Of a stretch of DNA of 5,098 nt, positions 1 through 4,342 are shown piece after piece. Each line of letters opens with the position of its first letter. The stretch's first letter is position 1. A program made the position numbers and the translations under genes. The notes beneath the pieces were generated by a model. It saw only the letters and a list, made by a program, of their open reading frames with translations. It was not told the DNA's origin and searched no databases. The DNA is from Vulcanimicrobiota bacterium (lineage in GTDB: Bacteria > Vulcanimicrobiota > Vulcanimicrobiia > Vulcanimicrobiales > Vulcanimicrobiaceae): the NCBI GenBank assembly GCA_003155175.1, contig PMFP01000035.1, positions 141-5,238 on the forward strand, read 5' to 3'.

Positions 1-318
1 GGCCCCGACGGCAATCTCTGGTTCACGGAGGTCAACGCGAACAAAGTCGGAAAAGTAACGACGAGCGGCGCTTTCACCGAATACAACGTACCGACGTCCG
101 GATCCCAGCCCGTGGGAATCGTGACCGGTTCGGACGGCAATCTGTGGTTCGTCGAGATCGGCGCGAACAAAATCGCGAAAGTGACCACGAGCGGCGTCTT
201 CACCGAATACAACGTTCCGACCGCGGCGAGCCAGCCGTACGACATCACGAGCGGACCCGACGGCAATATCTGGTTCACCGAGCAGTCCGGCAACAAAATC
301 GGCAAAATCGTGCCGTAG
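1..318 (+). CDS. Vgb-like beta-propeller protein, C-terminal part (5' end outside window)
   Basis: The open frame enters from the left edge and ends at TAG 316-318, giving 105 visible residues. They form two full 42-residue repeats and a final half repeat (from residues 1, 43 and 85). Each repeat opens with G-x-D-G-N-[LI]-W-F and continues through a N-K-[VI]-x-K stretch. The two full repeats then carry V-T-T-S-G-x-F-T-E-Y-N-V-P. This is the blade signature of the virginiamycin B lyase (Vgb)/SMP-30-like propeller superfamily. Ending half-way through a blade is typical, because the N-terminus usually closes the ring. I do not see a catalytic Glu/His cluster of true streptogramin lyases in these blades, so lyase activity should not be assumed; many such proteins are extracellular repeat proteins of unknown role. 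The start, any signal peptide and the total blade number lie outside the window. The gene converges on the DUF2277 gene with a 16-base gap and no visible terminator hairpin. Confidence 0.9.
   Translation, partial: GPDGNLWFTEVNANKVGKVTTSGAFTEYNVPTSGSQPVGIVTGSDGNLWFVEIGANKIAKVTTSGVFTEYNVPTAASQPYDITSGPDGNIWFTEQSGNKIGKIVP
1..318 (+). repeat. 126-bp tandem coding repeats (propeller blades)
   Basis: The DNA repeats with a 126-bp period (units from 1, 127 and 253; the last unit is 66 bp). Long stretches are nearly identical at nucleotide level, for example the segments encoding DGNLWF and TTSGxFTEYNVPT. The similarity extends to synonymous positions, which suggests recent duplication or gene conversion of blades rather than old divergence. 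Confidence 0.85.
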
Positions 319-334
319 CCGGCCCCGAAATCAG

Positions 335-622
335 CTAACGCTCTTTCCATTCAGCCTGCGGGAATCGTCGCATGGCCCGCGCCTTCGCGCGCGCTGCCCA
401 TTCTTCGCGGTCCCGCGGTGAGGTGAGGGTCGTGAGCGAGTCGAGGAGATTCCGGGCCGCCGCCGTGATGTCGTCGACGGCTCGATTGAAGGCGGCCTCG
501 TTGGCGTGCGAGGGCTTGTCGAAGCCGGATAGTTTGCGCACGAACTGCACCGACGCGGCTCGGACCTCGTCGTCGCTCGCGGGCGGATCGAAATTGAAGA
601 GGGTGCGAATGTTCCTACACAT
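335..622 (-). CDS. DUF2277 family protein
   Basis: A 95-residue protein beginning M-C-R-N-I-R-T-L-F-N-F and followed by P-P-A-S-D-D-E-V and Q-F-V-R-K-L-S-G-F. The start M-C-R-N-I and the motif V-R-K-L-S-G-F are the hallmark of DUF2277, a family of about 90-100 residues widespread in bacteria; the length here is the family norm. The biochemical function is unknown. It looks like a small soluble, largely helical and charged protein with a basic C-terminus, without signal peptide or membrane segment. I chose ATG 622-620 because the family motif starts exactly there, although the frame stays open another 105 codons upstream. That upstream part is antisense to the membrane-protein gene and carries no recognisable domain. 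No Shine-Dalgarno precedes the ATG; instead a -10-like hexamer sits 6 bases away, so the transcript may be leaderless. Confidence 0.92.
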   Translation of the reverse strand: MCRNIRTLFNFDPPASDDEVRAASVQFVRKLSGFDKPSHANEAAFNRAVDDITAAARNLLDSLTTLTSPRDREEWAARAKARAMRRFPQAEWKER

Positions 623-628
623 ACTCGT

Positions 629-657
629 ATCATAGGCACGGAGCGCTCTCCCCGCAA
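629..657 (-). promoter_or_regulatory. candidate sigma70-type promoter, leaderless start of the DUF2277 gene
   Basis: On the minus strand TTGCGG (657-652) and TATGAT (634-629) are separated by 17 bases. TATGAT differs from the -10 consensus at one position; TTGCGG keeps the TTG of the -35 box. The -10 ends 6 bases before the ATG at 622, so transcription would begin at or next to the first base of the start codon. This agrees with the lack of a ribosome binding site. It is an inference from sequence only. Confidence 0.5.
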
Positions 658-659
658 CC

Positions 660-718
660 GGCGCGCGGAAACCGTGCGGCGGGACGGAAATTTTCGTCCG
701 CGGCGGAACTAGCGCGCC
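660..718. promoter_or_regulatory. nested inverted repeat between divergent genes, operator-like
   Basis: An 18-base near-palindrome at 682-699 (GGACGGAAATTTTCGTCC) pairs 8 of 9 positions, with a single mismatch at 687/694. It is flanked by outer arms GGCGCGC (660-666) and GCGCGCC (712-718), which are perfect reverse complements and nearly concentric with it. It lies between the candidate promoter of the leftward DUF2277 gene and the ATG of the rightward membrane protein. A dimeric regulator could bind it, or it could form a hairpin in the leader of the rightward gene. There is no T-run after it, so it does not look like a terminator. Confidence 0.45.
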
Positions 719-1186
719 ATGCAGGCTGGATGGGGTATGTGGGACGCAAATTGGGGCTGGAGCGGGGCCCTTTTCGTTATTACGATCGCCGTGCACGCCG
801 TTGGCGTCGTGGCGATCGCGCGAGGGCTCGCGTGGTACCACGTAAAGGGCTGGCACGCGCTCGACGCCCGGCGGTTTACGCCCACGCGATCCATCGCCCT
901 GATCGTGATCGTGGCGATGTGCCTTTCGGCGCTCCACGCCGTGGAGTCCGTGATATGGGCCTTCGCCTACGTGCAGCTCGGTGCATTTTCGTCGCCGGCT
1001 CTTGCCCTACTCTACTCGGTCGACTCGATGACGACGCGCGGGAGCGGTGCCCTCCCTATCGCGCCGCACTGGGCGATGATGGGGGCGACGGAGGCGGGTA
1101 ACGGCATGCTGCTCTTCGGCATCAGCACCGCATTCCTATTCGCGCTGATGCACGACCTGTGGCGGAGTCATCTCCTCAACGATTGA
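719..1186 (+). CDS. small membrane protein resembling an ion-channel pore module
   Basis: A 155-residue, strongly hydrophobic protein. Predicted membrane segments lie at about 14-36, 57-82 and 122-145. A pore-helix-like stretch (about 92-104) comes before the last one, followed by T-T-R-G-S-G (105-110) and A-L-P-I-A-P-H-W (111-118). The end, E-A-G-N-G-M-L-L-F-G-I-S-T-A-F-L-F-A (125-142), matches bacterial proteins annotated as two-TM potassium channel/ion channel family, which at the same place usually carry a filter like T-T-L-G-Y-G-D. The canonical GYG is absent here, so potassium selectivity should not be assumed; it may be a channel-derived protein with another role. ATG 719 gives the full family-like N-terminus, but Met7 (737) is an alternative, as neither has a strong ribosome binding site. 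Its last 11 bases overlap the end of the opposite VOC gene. Confidence 0.75.
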   Translation: MQAGWGMWDANWGWSGALFVITIAVHAVGVVAIARGLAWYHVKGWHALDARRFTPTRSIALIVIVAMCLSALHAVESVIWAFAYVQLGAFSSPALALLYSVDSMTTRGSGALPIAPHWAMMGATEAGNGMLLFGISTAFLFALMHDLWRSHLLND

Positions 1187-1556
1187 CGCCCTCGTTCGGC
1201 CCCGGCTGAACCAGGCCGACGACGTGACCCTCCGGGTCGGCGAACAACGCGATGCGCGCGCCGGCCGGAATTGCGTCGGGCGGCATCACCGTCGTCCCGC
1301 CGAGCGCGTGGATCTTGGCAAGCGCTTCTTCCAAGTTGGGGACCGCAACGTAGAACGTGACGTGACCGCCGTACCCTTCCATGCCCCCGCCGATTCCGCC
1401 GTCAATGCCGACGTGGCCGTGCGGCTGCGCGGTCGCGTAGTTGTTCAGCCCCTCCATGGGCTCGCCGACTTCCCAATCGAACGCCTGCCGGTAGAAGCTT
1501 TGCAGAGCCTTCGCGTCTTTGCCGATGACCTCGAAGTGTACGACCGGATTTCCCAT
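1176..1556 (-). CDS. VOC family protein (glyoxalase/bleomycin resistance fold)
   Basis: A 126-residue protein of normal single-domain VOC length, with two beta-alpha-beta-beta-beta modules. The first begins V-V-H-F-E-V-I-G-K-D (5-14) with F-Y-R-Q-A-F-D-W-E-V (21-30). The second begins H-V-T-F-Y-V-A-V (65-72), continues with L-E-E-A-L-A-K-I-H-A-L-G-G (75-87) and ends A-D-P-E-G-H-V-V-G-L-V-Q (106-117). His7 and His65 are at usual metal-ligand positions; the last position is Gln117 (GLVQ) instead of the Glu of true glyoxalases. This is common in members of unknown substrate, so the reaction cannot be named. Probably cytosolic and dimeric. The start is set by AGGGAG (1569-1564) seven bases upstream of the ATG. 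It is divergent from the collar gene across 160 bases and convergent with the membrane protein gene, overlapping it by 11 bp. Confidence 0.92.
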   Translation of the reverse strand: MGNPVVHFEVIGKDAKALQSFYRQAFDWEVGEPMEGLNNYATAQPHGHVGIDGGIGGGMEGYGGHVTFYVAVPNLEEALAKIHALGGTTVMPPDAIPAGARIALFADPEGHVVGLVQPGPNEGVNR

Positions 1557-1716
1557 GGTCGGACTCCCTTTCTAAGCCTTTTATGGGGGGACCGTGCTGT
1601 TCTTTGACGTGCGACGAAGGGCGCCTTGGCGACGTGGGAGGTAAGGTCCGACGATCTAAGAAGGTTCCGGGCCACGTATTCCGGCCACGCAGCCGTGATC
1701 GTGCGGAGGTGAACCG
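1557..1716. other. 160-bp divergent intergenic region
   Basis: Contains the ribosome binding sites of both flanking genes: AGGGAG at 1569-1564 on the minus strand and GGAGGT at 1705-1710 on the plus strand. A TTGACG hexamer at 1604-1609 (+) could be a -35 box, but there is no convincing -10 at 16-18 bases from it. No hairpin, repeat or small gene stood out. Confidence 0.5.
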
Positions 1717-2229
1717 ATGTCGAACCCCTTTCTCGGCGAGATTCGCATAGTCGGCTTTTACTTCGCTCCCGTCGGTTGGGCTATGTGCAACGGTCAACTT
1801 CTTTCCATCAGCCAGAATATGGCCCTGTTTTCTCTTCTGGGCACAACGTACGGTGGAGACGGACAAACCACGTTCGCGCTGCCGAACCTTCAAGGCCGCT
1901 TTGCGATGCATCAGAGCCCGTCGGGCCCCATTGGCGAGAACGGCGGAGCCGCTACGATCAGCATGACGACGGCTCATCTTCCCGCTCACGCGCATACCGT
2001 GAGGGCCGTCGCGGGCGCGGGGAACGCGACCGAGCCCACGGGTAACTACTTGGCGGGCGCCCCGCCTCAAGATCATCAGGGGATCTTTTCCGGCGGAGGG
2101 CCGGCCGCGCTTATGGCGCCGGGAATGATCCAACCTTCAGGCCAGGGTCAACCGATCGGCATCTTGCCGCCGTATCTCACGCTTAATTTCATCATTGCAA
2201 TCGTGGGCATATTCCCCTCGCAATATTAG
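1717..2229 (+). CDS. tail-collar domain protein (microcystin-dependent protein family)
   Basis: A 170-residue protein with the complete layout of the phage tail-collar/microcystin-dependent (Mdp) family. The N-terminal collar is L-G-E-I-R (6-10), then F-A-P-V-G-W-A-M-C-N-G-Q-L-L (16-29), L-G-T-T-Y-G-G-D-G (41-49), and T-T-F-A-L-P-N-L-Q-G-R (51-61). The central motif is L-P-A-H-A-H-T (88-94), followed by a Gly/Pro-rich variable part (97-149). The closing strand is P-Y-L-T-L-N-F-I-I-A-I-V-G-I-F-P-S (152-168). Length and ends match stand-alone bacterial chromosomal members, whose role is unclear; relatives form part of phage tail fibres. No other phage gene is present, so I would not call this a prophage. 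The start is fixed by a strong ribosome binding site GGAGGT (1705-1710) six bases before the ATG. The GNAT gene begins four bases after the stop, suggesting one transcript and coupled translation. Confidence 0.95.
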   Translation: MSNPFLGEIRIVGFYFAPVGWAMCNGQLLSISQNMALFSLLGTTYGGDGQTTFALPNLQGRFAMHQSPSGPIGENGGAATISMTTAHLPAHAHTVRAVAGAGNATEPTGNYLAGAPPQDHQGIFSGGGPAALMAPGMIQPSGQGQPIGILPPYLTLNFIIAIVGIFPSQY

Positions 2230-2233
2230 ATTT

Positions 2234-2797
2234 ATGACCGACGCGTTGTCTACCGCGCGATTGCATCTGCGCGAACCCGACGAACACGACGTCGAAACCG
2301 TTCGCGTTTATTTCGATCGTAACACCGCTCGCATTGAAATGTGGGGTGCTGGAAGCGTATCCATCGCCCCCGCGCGGAATGGCGAGTGGATCGGTTGGCG
2401 GCGTTCTCAGAGCAGCCTTGGCTGTGGCAGATCGTACCTAGCCTTCAGCGGCACGGAACTGGCAGGGATCGTCGACCTCGACGGAATTTCCGCTGGACCG
2501 CCTGCGAGCGCAATGATCGGCTATTCCATCGATGCGTCGTTCGAGGGACGAGGCATCGCGAGCGAAGCGGTCGGTTCGGTCGTGCGCCACGCGTTCGAAG
2601 CGTTGAACCTCGACCTCCTGGTGGCTTACTATCACCCGGCCAACGCGCGCAGCGGAGCGCTTTTGCGTCGCGCCGGTTTCCAGGTGCAAGCCGTTTTGAG
2701 CGACGTGCCGCCCGACGTCCGCGCGCTAATGCGGCCTCAAGTTATGGCGATGCTGCATGTGGAGGCTTGGCGGGAGCGGTCGCAGGCGGCACTTTAG
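2234..2797 (+). CDS. GNAT family N-acetyltransferase (RimJ/RimL-like)
   Basis: A 187-residue protein with the order of the Acetyltransf_3 type of GNAT. The N-terminus is T-A-R-L-H-L-R-E-P (7-15), as in RimJ-like enzymes (usual form T-x-R-L-x-L-R). Next is a beta strand with L-A-G-I-V-D-L-D-G-I (76-85), then I-G-Y-S-I-D (95-100). The acetyl-CoA pyrophosphate loop is F-E-G-R-G-I-A-S-E-A-V (103-113), and the end block is H-P-A-N-A-R-S-G-A-L-L-R-R-A-G-F (134-149), the conserved N-x-x-S...L-x-x-x-G-F signature. It would transfer acetyl from acetyl-CoA to an amine; the acceptor (protein N-terminus, small molecule or antibiotic) cannot be told. ATG 2234 is chosen because the family N-terminus begins right after it. 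The frame is open to an ATG at 2195, inside the collar gene, but that extension is not conserved in type. There is no separate ribosome binding site, which points to translational coupling. Its last 56 bases overlap the opposite lipoprotein gene. Confidence 0.92.
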   Translation: MTDALSTARLHLREPDEHDVETVRVYFDRNTARIEMWGAGSVSIAPARNGEWIGWRRSQSSLGCGRSYLAFSGTELAGIVDLDGISAGPPASAMIGYSIDASFEGRGIASEAVGSVVRHAFEALNLDLLVAYYHPANARSGALLRRAGFQVQAVLSDVPPDVRALMRPQVMAMLHVEAWRERSQAAL

Positions 2798-3209
2798 CCG
2801 TCAACGTCCGGCGCGCGCGCTCCGCGAAGATCGCGGCGAGTTGCTTCGGGTTGCTCACGGCGATGCCGCCGATGGAAATCACGAACGGAAATGCGCCCGT
2901 CTTTGGCAATCCAAACGTCGTGTGGCCGTCGCCGCCTGCCGATCTTCCGAGAATCCTAAAGAGTTGCGGGTTGTCTTTGATGTGGAGCAGCGACCCGTCG
3001 CACCATGCCCAGCCCGCCGGAACGACTGCGCCATCGAAGCGACGGCATTCCCCCAGGATCGCCGGGTTCGGAAGCGGTTGCGCCGGCATGGAGACTTCCT
3101 CGCGCCCACCCGACTGCGAACGCACAAGGCTGGGAAGCGCACCGGTGTAGCCGGTGCAGGCCGTCAGCAACGCGGCGCCCCCGGCGGCGACGAAACGCGC
3201 ACGTCTCAT
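2742..3209 (-). CDS. predicted lipoprotein with shortened tail-collar domain
   Basis: A 155-residue protein. It starts M-R-R-A-R-F-V-A-A-G-G-A-A-L-L-T-A-C: a short basic n-region, hydrophobic core and lipobox L-T-A-C with Cys18, as in lipoproteins cut by signal peptidase II. After a linker (19-50) comes a collar-like block: I-L-G-E-C-R-R-F-D-G (51-60), V-P-A-G-W-A-W-C-D-G-S-L-L (63-75), L-G-R-S-A-G-G-D-G-H-T-T-F-G-L-P (87-102). It then jumps directly to F-P-F-V-I-S-I-G-G-I (107-116), which resembles the closing strand of full collar proteins. The central insert of the family is missing, and a basic, Ala/Pro-rich tail (120-155) follows. ATG 3209 is chosen because the signal peptide begins there; the frame is open to 3305, but that would overlap the upstream gene. 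It lies 56 bases after the GDPH gene on the same strand, probably one operon. The tail overlaps the GNAT gene by 56 bp. No strong ribosome binding site is visible. Confidence 0.8.
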   Translation of the reverse strand: MRRARFVAAGGAALLTACTGYTGALPSLVRSQSGGREEVSMPAQPLPNPAILGECRRFDGAVVPAGWAWCDGSLLHIKDNPQLFRILGRSAGGDGHTTFGLPKTGAFPFVISIGGIAVSNPKQLAAIFAERARRTLTAKVPPATAPAKPPHAASP

Positions 3210-3265
3210 CGGGCCTGCTTTCGGCGTGCGCGTTGCGTCGTCCCGGGGCGGCGGTGCGCGGGATC

Positions 3266-4240
3266 CTAGTTCGGAACCCCGTCCGGTTCGGCGTAGCGGC
3301 GCCACGGCTCACCCGGGACGACCGGCTGAGGCTGCGGGGGCGCCGGTGCAATCGGCGGCGAGGGCGACGGCGCAAACGGCGCGGGTTGCGTCTGCGCGCC
3401 CGGACCATTCACGAGCGAGCCGCCCAGGTCCACGTTGTTGGCTTGTACGGACACGTTCACGCCACGCCCGCCGTCCGACAGCGTGGTGTTGATGCTGCCG
3501 CCCCACTGATTCGTATCGGTGATCGTCACGTCGCCGTCGTTCGCTCGCGCGACGCTTTCGCCGTTCCCGAGCGAGAGGCTCTGTCCGTCGCCGAGCGCGA
3601 TTTGCTGGCCGTTTTCCGTCACGACGGCGTTGCCCTTATTGTCGAGCGTCACCTGAGTCGAACCATAGTCCGTCGTGACGGCGGCGCTTTGATTGTAGGT
3701 GACGCCCCTTGAATTCGGCGCGGTCGTCTGCGTGGAGACGTTGAAGCCGCCGTCGAACGAATTCGAGTCGATCAGGTTCGCCTGCGATTGCATGTCGTTC
3801 CAGTGCTGTCCGTTGAACGAGAGATGCGGATCGCCGGTCGATCCACCCGACGCGTTCTGAAAGAATTGCTGCGAGCCGCACGGTCCGCCGCCGGATCCTC
3901 CGCCGAACCAGCCCGGCCCGGACGATCCACCACCTTGGCCGAATCCGAGCTGGCCGCCGAGTTGCGCGACCATCTGTCCGAGCTGCGCGATGAGATTGTT
4001 GAGAATGCCGAGCAGCGACGACTGGGAGCCGTCGGCTTGCCCGGCGGTGGCGCCGCCGTTTTGAGCGTTTGCCGACTCGGCCGCGAAGCGCGAAATCGCG
4101 TCGGAAGGGTTGGAGATGGTTCCGAACGTTCCGGCGCCGCCGGCCGCGCCGAGGACGTCGGGGCCGTTCGCGCCGGCGGGCGAGAGCGACGCGAGCGGCT
4201 GATAGATGTCGAATGGAGACTCTTGGGGCTGGACGTACAT
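3266..4240 (-). CDS. low-complexity protein with central GDPH motif, possible self-cleaving
   Basis: A 324-residue protein I cannot place in a named family with confidence. In order: a polar N-terminus with no Sec signal; an amphipathic segment rich in Leu/Gln (75-98); a Gly/Ser-rich linker (101-135) holding the only Cys (121). Next is S-T-G-D-P-H-L-S-F-N-G (134-144), then a predicted beta-rich domain full of Asn, Gly, Ser and Thr (145-280), and a Pro/Gln-rich tail (281-311). GDPH is the motif at which von Willebrand D-type domains of mucins and the DUF1521 (metal-ion-inducible autocleavage) domain of the rhizobial effector NopE1 split between Asp and Pro. Similar cleavage here (after residue 137) is a hypothesis. 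The missing cysteines argue against a true VWD fold. The start ATG 4240 is supported by AGGAG ten bases upstream. The lipoprotein gene follows after 56 bases on the same strand. Secretion is plausible from composition, but its route is unknown. Confidence 0.8.
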   Translation of the reverse strand: MYVQPQESPFDIYQPLASLSPAGANGPDVLGAAGGAGTFGTISNPSDAISRFAAESANAQNGGATAGQADGSQSSLLGILNNLIAQLGQMVAQLGGQLGFGQGGGSSGPGWFGGGSGGGPCGSQQFFQNASGGSTGDPHLSFNGQHWNDMQSQANLIDSNSFDGGFNVSTQTTAPNSRGVTYNQSAAVTTDYGSTQVTLDNKGNAVVTENGQQIALGDGQSLSLGNGESVARANDGDVTITDTNQWGGSINTTLSDGGRGVNVSVQANNVDLGGSLVNGPGAQTQPAPFAPSPSPPIAPAPPQPQPVVPGEPWRRYAEPDGVPN

Positions 4241-4342
4241 CGTAGTGTCACTCCTGGGGCGGTGAGAACTGCGGCGCTCAATCACCCCGCTCCACGCGGC
4301 CGGCAAGGGGGCGCGAGCCTTCGGGAGAATCGCCCTGACCGT
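4241..4342. other. 102-bp divergent region between GDPH-protein gene and prfB
   Basis: Should hold promoters for both directions. I could not find a convincing -10/-35 pair on either strand. prfB lacks a well-placed Shine-Dalgarno before its ATG: the nearest purine run, GGGAGA, lies about 13 bases upstream of it, too far for normal spacing. No terminator-type hairpin is evident. Confidence 0.4.
4251..4255 (-). promoter_or_regulatory. ribosome binding site of the GDPH-protein gene
   Basis: AGGAG on the minus strand ends ten bases before ATG 4240-4238. It decides this start over the upstream in-frame ATG at 4357, which would add 39 Arg/Pro-rich residues and overlap the first codons of prfB. 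Confidence 0.6.

Noticed and set aside
1..318. Naming the propeller protein as virginiamycin B lyase (vgb)
   Set aside because: Only blade signatures are visible, not the catalytic residues; most proteins with these repeats are not shown to be lyases.
623..937. Upstream in-frame extension of the DUF2277 gene to an ATG at 937 (minus strand)
   Set aside because: It is antisense to the channel-like gene, Arg/Pro/His-rich and without a domain, while the DUF2277 family starts exactly at M-C-R-N at 622.
1604..1609. TTGACG as -35 box of the collar gene promoter
   Set aside because: No acceptable -10 hexamer lies 16-18 bases downstream, so the match may be chance.
1402..2133. Long minus-strand open frame of 243 codons
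   Set aside because: It runs antisense through the VOC gene start region and the collar gene, and its product is Arg/His-rich without recognisable motifs; typical shadow in GC-rich DNA.
1717..2229. Collar gene as evidence of a prophage
   Set aside because: No other phage gene is within the window, and this stand-alone Mdp-type architecture is common on bacterial chromosomes.
2341..3150. Plus-strand open frame of 269 codons
   Set aside because: It is an out-of-frame shadow of the GNAT gene continuing antisense to the lipoprotein gene; very Arg-rich, no domain, no ribosome binding site.
3005..3712. Plus-strand open frame of 235 codons
   Set aside because: Antisense to the lipoprotein and GDPH-protein genes; Arg-rich composition typical of a shadow frame.
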